A DNA stretch of 64,000 bases, taken from Pseudomonadota bacterium (GTDB taxonomy: Bacteria; Pseudomonadota; Gammaproteobacteria; Burkholderiales; Burkholderiaceae_C). The stretch is from positions 1 through 64,000 of the forward strand of contig JAKBBP010000015.1 in the NCBI GenBank assembly GCA_021808445.1, in the 5' to 3' direction. Below the pieces are notes generated by a model. The model was not told where the DNA came from. It worked only from the letters and a program-made list of their open reading frames with translations, and made no database searches. Shown here piece after piece: positions 34,304 through 42,301 of the stretch (positions are counted from its first letter, which is position 1; the number at the start of each line of letters is the position of its first letter). The position numbers and the translations under genes are program-made.

Positions 34304-35587
34304 ATGAACCCACTCGCCCCTGCGCTCCCGCCCCTGCGTCTCGTCCTCGCCACCGCGACCAGCTGCCTGGGCGCCGGACTGGCCGAGCACGCGTCCGCGA
34401 TGCGCGAGGGGCGCTGCGGGCTCAAGCCCTGCGATTTCGACATCGTCGATCTGCCCACCTGGATCGGCGAGGTGCAGGGGGTGGACTCCGTGGACCTGGG
34501 GGAGGTCGGGGTGCCCGGCCTGCGGGACTTCGATTGCCGCAACAACCGCCTGGCCGAGCTCGGCCTGCGCCAGGACGGCTTCGCGCACGCGGTGGAGCAG
34601 GCCGTGGCGCGCCACGGCGCCGAGCGCGTGGGGGTGTTCGTCGGCACCAGCACCTCGGGCATCCTGCAGACCGAGCAGGCCTACCGCCGGCGCGACGAGC
34701 GCGGCGCGCTGCCGGCGGACTTCCACTACACGGGCACCCAGAGCAACGCCTCGCTGGCCGATTTCGTGGCCCGGCGCCTGGGTCTGCAAGGCCCGAGCTT
34801 CGTGATCTCCTCCGCCTGCTCCTCCAGCGCCAAGGTATTCGCCACCGCGCAGCGCATGATCGCCTCGGGGCTCGTGGACTGCGCGGTGGTCGGCGGCGTG
34901 GACTCCCTGTGCCTGACCACGCTGTATGGCTTCCATGCACTGGAACTGCTCTCCCGGGAGCCCTGCCGCCCTTTCGATGCGGCGCGCAAGGGCCTGTCGC
35001 TGGGAGAGGCGGCTGCCTTCGTGCTGCTGGAGCGCGCTCCCTCGCAGCTGCGCGACGAGGACGTACTGCTGCTGGGTTGCGGAGAGTCCAGCGACGCCCA
35101 CCACATGTCCTCCCCGCATCCCGAGGGGCTCGGGGCGAGCCGGGCTATGCGACAGGCGCTGCAACAGGCAGGCCTGCAGGCCGAGAGCATCGACTACATC
35201 AATCTCCACGGCACGGCCACGCCCAGCAACGATGCCGCAGAGAGCCGCGCGGTACGCGCGGTGTTCGACGCCGCGCCCCTGGGCAATTCCACCAAGGGCG
35301 CCACCGGCCACACCCTGGGCGCCGCGGGGGGACTGGAGGCGGTGCTGAGCCTGCTCGCGCTGCGCGAAGGCCGGATCCCCGCCAGTCCGGGCACGCGCGA
35401 GCTCGACCCGGCGCTGACCGGCGCCGGGCAGCTGCGCTACCAGGTGCACGGCGCCGACGCACGACTCGGCTTCGTGATGAGCAATTCCTTCGGCTTTGGC
35501 GGCACCAATTGCTCGCTGGTCTTCGGACGCGCCGACGCCTGGACGGCGCAAGGCCGTGGCGATGTGCAGGGGGGGGCGCGTCGATGA
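34304..35587 (+). CDS. Beta-ketoacyl synthase (ApeO-like)
   Basis: Condensing enzyme of 427 residues. Cys172 in SSACSSSAKVF, His302 in NLHGTAT and His336 in KGATGHTLGAAGG are complete. It is followed by an overlapping chain-length-factor half, as in ApeO-ApeC, whose product in APE clusters is a polyene-length iterative chain. A 35-bp gap precedes it, the longest within the operon, which leaves room for a weak internal promoter. Bp 35581-35587 overlap the CLF start. Confidence 0.92.
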   Translation: MNPLAPALPPLRLVLATATSCLGAGLAEHASAMREGRCGLKPCDFDIVDLPTWIGEVQGVDSVDLGEVGVPGLRDFDCRNNRLAELGLRQDGFAHAVEQAVARHGAERVGVFVGTSTSGILQTEQAYRRRDERGALPADFHYTGTQSNASLADFVARRLGLQGPSFVISSACSSSAKVFATAQRMIASGLVDCAVVGGVDSLCLTTLYGFHALELLSREPCRPFDAARKGLSLGEAAAFVLLERAPSQLRDEDVLLLGCGESSDAHHMSSPHPEGLGASRAMRQALQQAGLQAESIDYINLHGTATPSNDAAESRAVRAVFDAAPLGNSTKGATGHTLGAAGGLEAVLSLLALREGRIPASPGTRELDPALTGAGQLRYQVHGADARLGFVMSNSFGFGGTNCSLVFGRADAWTAQGRGDVQGGARR

Positions 35588-36411
35588 ACGCCACGCCCGC
35601 GTATCGCCTGCGAGCCTGCGTCAGCGGCATCGGCCTGCTGGGGCCGGGCCTGCCCGACTGGCCCACCGGGGCCGCGCTGCTGCGCGGCGAGGTGGACTAC
35701 CAGCCCGCCCGCACCGTGTTCCCGCCGGCCCAGGGCCTTCCACCGGCCGAGCGGCGGCGCGCCACCGCCGCGGTGAAGCTCGCGCTGGCCACGGGCGGCG
35801 AGGCCCTGGCGATGGCCGGGCGCAGCGCGGTCGACCTGCGCACCGTGTTCGCGGCCTCCAGCGGCGACGGGCCCAACTGCCACGCCCTGTGCGAGGCCCT
35901 GGCCTCGGAAGACCGCCTCATCTCCCCGACCCGCTTCCACAACTCCGTGCACAACGCGGCTTCCGGCTACTGGGGCATCGCCACCGGCTCGATGGCGGCC
36001 TCGGCCGTGCTGTGCGCTCCCCACGACGGCAGTTTCGCGGCCGGATTGCTGGAGGCGCTGGTGCAGCTGCACACCAGCGGCGAGGACGTGCTGCTGCTGG
36101 CCTGCGACACCGAGTATCCCGAGCCGCTGCGCAGCGCAAGGCCCATCGCGGACGGATTCGGCGTGGCCCTGCTGCTGACGCCAGGCGGCGCGGCGAGGAC
36201 CCTCGCCAGCATCGCCGTGGACCCGGCCGCAGCCTTCACCGACGCCCCCGCGCACACCCTCGAGTCGGCTGGGCTCGAAGCGTTGCGCCGAAGCATTCCG
36301 ACCGCGCGCTCGCTCAGCCTGCTGCAGCGCCTGGCCCGCGCGCAGGCGGGCCGACTGGTGCTCGAGCAGCAGCCCGGGAGCCACCTGGCGGTCGAGCTCG
36401 AGCCATGCTGA
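35584..36411 (+). CDS. Ketosynthase chain-length-factor, N-terminal-domain-only (ApeC-like)
   Basis: Half-size KS-fold protein of 275 residues of the Ketoacyl-synt_2 family. FHNSVHNAASGYWGIATG is the family signature; there is no Cys-containing nucleophile motif, so it cannot condense on its own. Such halves partner a full KS (the gene directly upstream, ATGA overlap) and set chain length. The C-terminal 75 residues are Ala/Leu-rich and less conserved. Confidence 0.87.
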   Translation: MNATPAYRLRACVSGIGLLGPGLPDWPTGAALLRGEVDYQPARTVFPPAQGLPPAERRRATAAVKLALATGGEALAMAGRSAVDLRTVFAASSGDGPNCHALCEALASEDRLISPTRFHNSVHNAASGYWGIATGSMAASAVLCAPHDGSFAAGLLEALVQLHTSGEDVLLLACDTEYPEPLRSARPIADGFGVALLLTPGGAARTLASIAVDPAAAFTDAPAHTLESAGLEALRRSIPTARSLSLLQRLARAQAGRLVLEQQPGSHLAVELEPC

Positions 36412-36929
36412 GCGCGCGAGCCCCGCTGTTCGACCACGCCTGGATCGCGGCGCGCCTGCCCCATGCAGGCGCCATGTGCCTGCTCGACGCCGTGCTCGCC
36501 TGGGACGCCTCCCATGTGCTGTGCAGCGCCGACAACCAGCGCCGGCCCGACCATCCGCTGCGCCAGTTCGGCCGCCTCGGCGCGGCCTGCGGCGTCGAGT
36601 ACGCGGCGCAGGCCATGGCCGTGCACGGCGCGCTGCTGGCGCCCGCGCAGGGCCCCGTGCGCCCCGGCATGCTGGTGAGCGCGCGCAAGGTCGAGCTGCA
36701 CGTGCCGCGCCTGGACGAGGTCCAGGGCCCCCTGCTGGTGCGCGCCGAGCGCCTGCAGGCCGGCGATGAACTGCTGATGTACGGCTTCAGCGTGCACGGC
36801 GACGGGCGCCTGCTGCTGGAGGGCCGCGCCTCAGTCCTGCTCGGCCGGCCCGCGCCGGCCTCCGCGCCGGCCGCGGCCTGCACCCGTCCGGTCGCGCGCC
36901 CCGACCCCCTTTCTGGAGATCCGGCATGA
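36405..36929 (+). CDS. Hot-dog 3-hydroxyacyl-ACP dehydratase (ApeP-like)
   Basis: Protein of 174 residues. RLPHAGAMCLLDAV (His20) is the FabZ/FabA-type catalytic helix region, with the double-hotdog-like LVSARKVELHVPRLDEVQGPLLVRAERL following. It should act with the small dehydratase at 29024 on 3-hydroxyacyl-ACP. It overlaps the CLF end by 7 bp and the ketoreductase start by 4 bp. The Pro/Ala-rich tail from residue 145 looks disordered. Confidence 0.86.
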   Translation: MLSARAPLFDHAWIAARLPHAGAMCLLDAVLAWDASHVLCSADNQRRPDHPLRQFGRLGAACGVEYAAQAMAVHGALLAPAQGPVRPGMLVSARKVELHVPRLDEVQGPLLVRAERLQAGDELLMYGFSVHGDGRLLLEGRASVLLGRPAPASAPAAACTRPVARPDPLSGDPA

Positions 36930-37678
36930 GCCCGGCCAGTGTCGAACGATACCGCGGTCCGCGCCGCGCCCTGGTCACCGGAGGCAGCGGCGGCATCGGC
37001 TCGGCGATCTGCGCCGCGCTCGCCCGCGACGGCCTGCAGGTGATCGTGCACGCCAACCGCCGGCTGGAACAGGCGCAGGCCCTGGCCGAGTCCTTGCGCG
37101 CGCAGGGCCACGAGGCCCTGGCCCTCGCCTTCGACCTGTGCGACCCCGAGGCCACGGCCGCCGCCATGGCCTCGCTGCTCGAGTCGGCACCGGTGCAGGT
37201 GGTGGTGAACAACGCCGGGGTGCACGACGATGCGGTGTTCCCCGGCATGAGCGCGACGCAGTGGGATCGCGTGGTGGACCTCAGTCTCAACGGATTCTTC
37301 CGGGTCACCCAGCCCCTGATGCTGCCCATGATCCGCAGTCGCTGGGGGCGCGTGATCAACATCACCTCGGTGGCGGCCATCTCCGGCAACCGGGGCCAGG
37401 TGAACTACGCGGCCGCCAAGGGCGCGCTCCACGCCGCCACCCGGTCGCTGGCGCTGGAGGTGGCCAGTCGCGGCATCACGGTCAACGCGGTGGCGCCCGG
37501 CATCGTGGCGACCTCGATGAGCGAGGGCAGCTTCGACGCGGACGCCATCGCCCGGCTGGTGCCCGCGCAACGCGCGGGCCGGCCCGAGGAAGTGGCGGAG
37601 CTGGTGGCCTTCCTGGCCTCGGACAGGGCCGCCTACATCACCGGCCAGGTGATCTCGATCAACGGCGGGATGGTCTGA
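36926..37678 (+). CDS. 3-oxoacyl-ACP reductase (FabG/ApeQ-like)
   Basis: SDR ketoreductase of 250 residues. TGGSGGIG (18-25) binds NADPH; Ser148, Tyr161 and Lys165 form the catalytic triad (ITSVAA, NYAAAKGA). Reduces 3-oxoacyl-ACP between condensation and dehydration. It is the last gene of the plus-strand operon and its stop overlaps the convergent glycosyltransferase by 20 bp. Confidence 0.94.
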   Translation: MSPASVERYRGPRRALVTGGSGGIGSAICAALARDGLQVIVHANRRLEQAQALAESLRAQGHEALALAFDLCDPEATAAAMASLLESAPVQVVVNNAGVHDDAVFPGMSATQWDRVVDLSLNGFFRVTQPLMLPMIRSRWGRVINITSVAAISGNRGQVNYAAAKGALHAATRSLALEVASRGITVNAVAPGIVATSMSEGSFDADAIARLVPAQRAGRPEEVAELVAFLASDRAAYITGQVISINGGMV

Positions 37679-38459
37679 CCATCAGACGCCACAGCAGAAG
37701 CGGCAGGCGGGGCAGGAATCCCAGCACCAGCCGCAGGTGCATCCAGGTCAGCAAGGTGTTGTCGCGCAGATAACGGAAGTGCGACACGCCGCCTTCGTCG
37801 GCCCGCAGATAACGGACCGGCGCCGGGAGGTTGACGGCCGGCACGCCGGCCCAGCTCAGACGCACGACGGCCTCCGGGTCGAAATCGAAGCGTCGCATCC
37901 AGCGCTGCCGGTGCATGATCGCGCGCAGCGGGGCGATGGGGTAGACCCGAAAGCCATACAGCGAATCGCCCAGGCCCGCGCCCAGGGTCTCCAGGCGAGC
38001 CCAGGCGTTGGACACCTTGCGGCCCTGCACCCGCAGCCGGGGCGCGTCGTCGGCGAACACCGGGTTGCCCAGGATCATGGCCCGCGGCTGCTGCCGCGAA
38101 GCTTCCATGAATGCTCCGATGCTGGCGGCCGGGTGCTGGCCATCCGAATCCATGGTGAGGGCGTGTGTGAATCCCGCCGCCTGCGCCGCATCCAGCCCGG
38201 CCAGCACGGCCGCGCCCTTGCCCTGGTTGCGCGGCAGCACGATCAGGCGCAGCTGGGGGTCGGCGCGCGCCCAGTCGGCCAGGCCCTCGGTACTGGAGTC
38301 CGTGCTGCCGTCCACCACCACCCAGACCGGGGCCCAGGCCGCGCGAGCCGCGCGCACCGTGTCGAACACGGCAGGACCGGGGTCGTAGCTGGGGATGAGC
38401 ACCAGGTGGGTGCGGCTCGGGGGCGGCCCGGAGGCGGGATCGTAGGCAAGCTCGGGCAT
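37659..38459 (-). CDS. GT2-family glycosyltransferase
   Basis: Glycosyltransferase A-fold protein of 266 residues. LVLIPSYDPGPAVF, VVVDGSTDSSTEG and LTMDSDGQHP (DxD-type nucleotide-sugar and metal site) are visible; the C-terminus has one amphipathic helix (LRLVLGFLPRLPLLLWRLM). It resembles dolichol-phosphate-mannose synthase-like GT2 enzymes used in polyene-type clusters. It lies 5 bp after the PlsC-type gene and points at the operon, so the pair probably decorates or anchors the operon product. Confidence 0.82.
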   Translation of the reverse strand: MPELAYDPASGPPPSRTHLVLIPSYDPGPAVFDTVRAARAAWAPVWVVVDGSTDSSTEGLADWARADPQLRLIVLPRNQGKGAAVLAGLDAAQAAGFTHALTMDSDGQHPAASIGAFMEASRQQPRAMILGNPVFADDAPRLRVQGRKVSNAWARLETLGAGLGDSLYGFRVYPIAPLRAIMHRQRWMRRFDFDPEAVVRLSWAGVPAVNLPAPVRYLRADEGGVSHFRYLRDNTLLTWMHLRLVLGFLPRLPLLLWRLMVRPSRR

Positions 38460-38464
38460 GCGGA

Positions 38465-39235
38465 TCAGGGGCGAGGCGGCGGATCGTACGGGGCGGGGGG
38501 GGCGGCGGCTCCCCCGAGGGCCTGGTGAAAGTAGGCGTCCAGTTCCTGCACGAAGTCCTGCGCGTTGGCCGGGGGGTCGAAACGCCTGCCGAGGCGCACA
38601 CGATAGCGGATGGGCAGGCGCGGCACCTCGCCCAGGTCCCAGCGCTTGCCCAGGAAGGAGGAGTCGGCCTCGATCAGCACGGTCTGCACGGGCACCCGGG
38701 CCTGCCGGGCGATCAGTCCGACGATGCCGCGCATCGGTCCCACGGGATGGGCACTGCTGCGCGTGCCCTCGGGAAACAGCAGCAGGCTGCGGCCTTCGCG
38801 CAATTCGGCCACGGCCCGGTCGATCATGCTTCGCAGGTTGTCGTTGGGAATGTACCCCGCCAGCCGGGCGCCCGCGCCCAGCACGGGGTTGCCCAGCAGC
38901 CCCGCCTTCATCACGCAGGCGGGACCCTGCAGGCGCGACAGCACCAGCACGGCGTCGATCAGCGAAGGGTGGTTGGGAGCCAGGATCATGGGCCCCTGGC
39001 CCTGCAGGCTGTCCAGCTCGCTCAGCTCGAAGCGGCAGGCGCCCAGGCGGCGCAGCATGCCCAGGTAGGCGTGAAAGCCCCTGCGGACCACCGCGCGCCC
39101 CACGGCCCGGGCGGCACGCTCCGGCAGCAGGGCACTGAGCAACAGCGCCGGAGGCGTCCACGCCAGGCCCATGACACCGAAGGCCGCGAGCCCGAAATAG
39201 CTTCGCAGCGCGTCGAGCACGGAACTCGGGCGCAC
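38465..39235 (-). CDS. PlsC-type lysophospholipid acyltransferase
   Basis: LPLAT protein of 256 residues with an N-terminal helix. APNHPSLIDAVL is the H-x4-D catalytic box and FPEGTRSSAH the acceptor-binding motif. It acylates glycerol-phosphate-like or glycolipid acceptors. A second, LpxL-type acyltransferase is in the facing operon; in other APE clusters, as I recall, acyltransferase and glycosyltransferase domains can be joined in one protein. It starts 9 bp after the XRE-cupin stop, so the three genes may share one transcript. Confidence 0.85.
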   Translation of the reverse strand: MRPSSVLDALRSYFGLAAFGVMGLAWTPPALLLSALLPERAARAVGRAVVRRGFHAYLGMLRRLGACRFELSELDSLQGQGPMILAPNHPSLIDAVLVLSRLQGPACVMKAGLLGNPVLGAGARLAGYIPNDNLRSMIDRAVAELREGRSLLLFPEGTRSSAHPVGPMRGIVGLIARQARVPVQTVLIEADSSFLGKRWDLGEVPRLPIRYRVRLGRRFDPPANAQDFVQELDAYFHQALGGAAAPPAPYDPPPRP

Positions 39236-39244
39236 GGACAGCGC

Positions 39245-39850
39245 TCAGGCCGGGTGCACCACCACCAGCAGGGCGCTGGCCGCGGTCTTGCCGGCATTGC
39301 TGATGGCATGCGCGACGTCTGCGGCGTAGCGCGCGGTCTCCCCATGGCGCACGCGGCGCTCCTCGGCGCCACTGCGCACGGTGAGGGCACCGCCCAGCAC
39401 GGAAAGATGCTCCTGGGTGCCGGTCTCGTGAGGCTCGGAGGCCAGCACGCCCCCCGGGTCCACGCTCAGCTCGTACCACTCGAAACGCCCGGCGAGGTCG
39501 ATGGGGCCGAGGATGCGCAGATCGCAATGCCCATCCGGACTCTTGAGCGCGGGAATCGCATGGGGTGGCACCAGGGTGATCCCGGCCTCGGGGCGCCCGG
39601 GTGCGCCGCCGGCCAGCAGATCGCCCAGGGGCACCCCCAGCGCATTGGACAGGCGCCACAACACCGCCACCGTGGGGTTGGCCAGATTGCGTTCGATCTG
39701 CGACAGCATGGACTTGGACACTCCCGCGCGGCGCGACAGTTCGTCCAGCGACAGCCGCTGGCGCTGGCGCAGCGACTGCAGCGCGGCACCGACGGCCGGC
39801 GGGCCTTCGCCCGGCCCGGAAAGGGGATTCTCGACAGGAAGTTGCGCCAT
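39245..39850 (-). CDS. XRE-family regulator with C-terminal cupin
   Basis: Repressor or activator of 201 residues: HTH (ALQSLRQRQRLSLDELSRRAGVSKSMLSQIERNLANPTVAVLWRLSNALGVPL) plus a cupin (TGTQEHLSVLGGALTVRSG, RHGETARYAADVAHAISNAG). HipB-type family. It diverges from kbl-tdh, which fits threonine or glycine sensing, and lies 9 bp before the acyltransferase on its own strand. Start ATG 39850 was preferred to 39874. Confidence 0.87.
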   Translation of the reverse strand: MAQLPVENPLSGPGEGPPAVGAALQSLRQRQRLSLDELSRRAGVSKSMLSQIERNLANPTVAVLWRLSNALGVPLGDLLAGGAPGRPEAGITLVPPHAIPALKSPDGHCDLRILGPIDLAGRFEWYELSVDPGGVLASEPHETGTQEHLSVLGGALTVRSGAEERRVRHGETARYAADVAHAISNAGKTAASALLVVVHPA

Positions 39851-39854
39851 GAAG

Positions 39855-39901
39855 GAACGTTCTGTATAGTGCACAGCGTGTTCGCTATGCTGAACATGTT
39901 C
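39855..39901. promoter_or_regulatory. GAAC/GTTC operator cluster between xre and kbl
   Basis: GAACGTTC (39855-39862) is a perfect palindrome. GTTC-N8-GAAC (39880-39895) is another, and GAACATGTTC (39892-39901) a third. They share half-sites in the 110-bp gap between the divergent genes and are the best candidates for XRE-cupin binding and control of both directions. Confidence 0.6.
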
Positions 39902-39960
39902 GATTTATCGATCGGATGCTACCACCCGGGACAAGCTCCGGGACCTCCTCGAATCCCGCC

Positions 39961-41163
39961 ATGTCCGACGCCGACGCCTTTCACGCTTCCATCCGCCGCG
40001 AACTCGACACCGTCCGCGCCAACGGCCTGTTCAAGGACGAGCGTGTCATCGCCTCCGCGCAAGGCGCGCGCGTGCGCACGGTCGACGGGCGCGAGGTCAT
40101 CAACCTGTGCGCGAACAATTACCTGGGCCTGTCCTCTCACCCGCGAGTGATCGAAGCCGCGCACGAAGCCCTGCGCACCCACGGTTTCGGCCTGAGCTCG
40201 GTGCGATTCATCTGCGGAACCCAGGATCTGCACAAGACCCTGGAGCGCCGTCTCTCGGACTTCCTCGGAACCGAGGACACCATCCTCTACGGCTCGGCCT
40301 TCGACGCCAACGGCGGCCTGTTCGAGACCTTGCTCGGCCCCGAGGACGCGGTGATCAGCGACACGCTCAACCACGCATCGATCATCGACGGCATCCGCCT
40401 GAGCAAGGCGCGACGCATGCGCTACGCGCACGACGACATGGCCAGCCTGCGCAGCCAGCTTGCGCTGGCCCGGGCCGAGGGCGCACGCCACGTGCTGGTG
40501 TTCACCGACGGCGTGTTCTCCATGGACGGCACCATCGCCCGGCTCGACGAGATGCGCGGCATCTGCGACGAATTCGGCGCCCTGCTGGGCATCGACGAGT
40601 GCCATGCCAGCGGCTTCCTGGGCACGCGCGGGCGGGGAACCCACGAGCTGCGCGGCGTGTTCGGGCGCGTGGACATCATCACCGGCACCCTGGGCAAGGC
40701 GCTGGGTGGAGCCTCCGGCGGATTCACCAGCGCGCGCGCCGAGGTGGTCGCGCTGCTGCGCCAGCGCTCGCGCCCCTACCTGTTCTCCAACACCGTGGCA
40801 CCGGCCATCGTCGGTGCGTCCATCGCGGTGCTGGACATTCTCGAGGCCAGCACCGAGCTGCGCGACCGCCTGGAGGCCAACACCCGCCAGTTCCGCGCCG
40901 GCATCGAACAACTGGGCTTCGACCTCAAGCCCGGCAGCCACCCCATCGTGCCGATCATGGTGTACGACGCCGACAAGGCGCAGCGCCTGGCGGCCCGGCT
41001 GCTGGAGCTCGGCGTGTACGTGGTGGGCTTTTTCCATCCCGTGGTGCCGCAGGGCCAGGCGCGCATCCGCGTGCAGCTCAGCGCGATGCACGACGGCCCC
41101 ACGTTGCAGCAGGCCCTGGAGGCCTTCGCCCAGGCCGGCCGCGAACTGGAGCTGATCCGATGA
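39961..41163 (+). CDS. kbl: Glycine C-acetyltransferase (2-amino-3-ketobutyrate CoA ligase)
   Basis: PLP enzyme of 400 residues of the alpha-oxoamine synthase family, full length. ANNYLGLSSHPRV, SDTLNHASIIDGIRLSKA and FTDGVFSMDGTIARLD are typical; Lys246 in TGTLGKALGGASGG binds PLP. It cleaves 2-amino-3-ketobutyrate with CoA to glycine and acetyl-CoA, the second step of threonine degradation. The start at 39961 was chosen over an in-frame 39916. The next gene, by 4-bp overlap, supplies the first step. Confidence 0.95.
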   Translation: MSDADAFHASIRRELDTVRANGLFKDERVIASAQGARVRTVDGREVINLCANNYLGLSSHPRVIEAAHEALRTHGFGLSSVRFICGTQDLHKTLERRLSDFLGTEDTILYGSAFDANGGLFETLLGPEDAVISDTLNHASIIDGIRLSKARRMRYAHDDMASLRSQLALARAEGARHVLVFTDGVFSMDGTIARLDEMRGICDEFGALLGIDECHASGFLGTRGRGTHELRGVFGRVDIITGTLGKALGGASGGFTSARAEVVALLRQRSRPYLFSNTVAPAIVGASIAVLDILEASTELRDRLEANTRQFRAGIEQLGFDLKPGSHPIVPIMVYDADKAQRLAARLLELGVYVVGFFHPVVPQGQARIRVQLSAMHDGPTLQQALEAFAQAGRELELIR

Positions 41164-42116
41164 GCCCCGCCGCGCCCAGGATCCTGATCATCGGGGCCAA
41201 CGGCCAGATCGGCTCCGAACTCAGCCTGGCCCTGGCGCAGCGCCACGGGCACGACCAGGTGATCACGGCCGACCTGGCCCCCGTGGGCCGCTACCCGCAA
41301 CTGCAGCACGAGATGCTCGATGCCACCTCCCGCGGGGACCTGGCCACGGTGGTCGAGCGCCATGGCATCACCCAGGTCTACCTGCTCGCGGCGGCCCTGT
41401 CGGCCAGCGGGGAGAAGGCCCCGATGTGGGCCTGGGGCCTGAACACCAGCAGCCTGCTCAACGTGCTGGAGCTGGCGCGCCAGGGGGGCATCGAGCGGGT
41501 ATTCTGGCCCAGTTCCATCGCCGCCTTCGGCCCCAGCACACCCCGCGAGAACACGCCTCAGCGCACGGTGATGGAACCCACCACGGTCTACGGCATCTCC
41601 AAGCTGGCCGGAGAAGGCCTGTGCCGCTGGTACCACGCGCAGCACGGCGTGGACGTGCGCAGTCTGCGGTATCCCGGCCTCATCTCCTACACCACGCCGC
41701 CCGGCGGGGGGACCACGGATTACGCGGTGGAGATCTTCCATGCCGCACTCCGGGGCGAGACCTACAGCTGCTTTCTCGAGCCCGACGAGGCCCTGCCCAT
41801 GATGTACATGCCGGACGCCATCCGCGCGACCCTCGAGCTCATGCAGGCGCCCGCCTCGTGCATCGGCGAACGGGGCAGCTACAACGTGGCCGCGATGAGC
41901 TTCACGCCGCGCCAGATCGCCGAGGCGATCCGCCGCCATGTGCCGGGCTTCGAGCTGCGTTACGCCCCCGACTACCGGCAGGCCATCGCCCATGCCTGGC
42001 CCGATTCCATCGATGACTCGGTGGCCCGCTCCGACTGGGGCTGGCGCGCCGAGTACGAGCTGGACGACATGGTCGCCGACATGATCCTGCACCTGCGCGT
42101 TCCGGCCGCGGCCTGA
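41160..42116 (+). CDS. NAD-dependent L-threonine 3-dehydrogenase, SDR type
   Basis: Short-chain dehydrogenase/epimerase-like enzyme of 318 residues: IIGANGQIGSEL for NAD, SSIAAFGPSTP and YGISK (catalytic Tyr/Lys). EPTTVYGISKLAGE and RYPGLISYTTPPGGGTTDYAVEIF are signatures of the SDR threonine dehydrogenase, unlike the zinc alcohol-dehydrogenase-type Tdh of E. coli. Product is 2-amino-3-ketobutyrate for Kbl. GAGCC-TGC-GGCTC just after the gene may be a weak terminator. Confidence 0.9.
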   Translation: MSPAAPRILIIGANGQIGSELSLALAQRHGHDQVITADLAPVGRYPQLQHEMLDATSRGDLATVVERHGITQVYLLAAALSASGEKAPMWAWGLNTSSLLNVLELARQGGIERVFWPSSIAAFGPSTPRENTPQRTVMEPTTVYGISKLAGEGLCRWYHAQHGVDVRSLRYPGLISYTTPPGGGTTDYAVEIFHAALRGETYSCFLEPDEALPMMYMPDAIRATLELMQAPASCIGERGSYNVAAMSFTPRQIAEAIRRHVPGFELRYAPDYRQAIAHAWPDSIDDSVARSDWGWRAEYELDDMVADMILHLRVPAAA

Positions 42117-42301
42117 GCCTGCGGCTCCGCCCCCGCCTCCCCGGGGGCCGCCCGAGCGGCGCTCAAGAGAATCGGAGTTGCGTCGTTGTTGTGCCTGCAG
42201 GGCGTGCAAGCCCCGTTGCATCGCGTTTGATGGCGATAGGCCGCATCATGAACGGTTTGTCGCTGGCGTCGGCGCACAATGCATAGTCACGAGGTGCAAC
42301 G

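Noticed and set aside
34279-36411. Long frame-shifted open frame spanning the KS and CLF genes
   Set aside because: Its first half is out of frame with the KS; only the last 275 codons are the real CLF protein.
24570-37678. Flexirubin or dialkylresorcinol cluster
   Set aside because: No DarA/DarB genes and no aromatic ammonia-lyase; gene order fits an aryl-polyene-type operon better.
42117-42301. Flagellar (sigma-28) promoter before the chemoreceptor
   Set aside because: GCGATAGG is near the expected -10 but no TAAA stands at the right distance.
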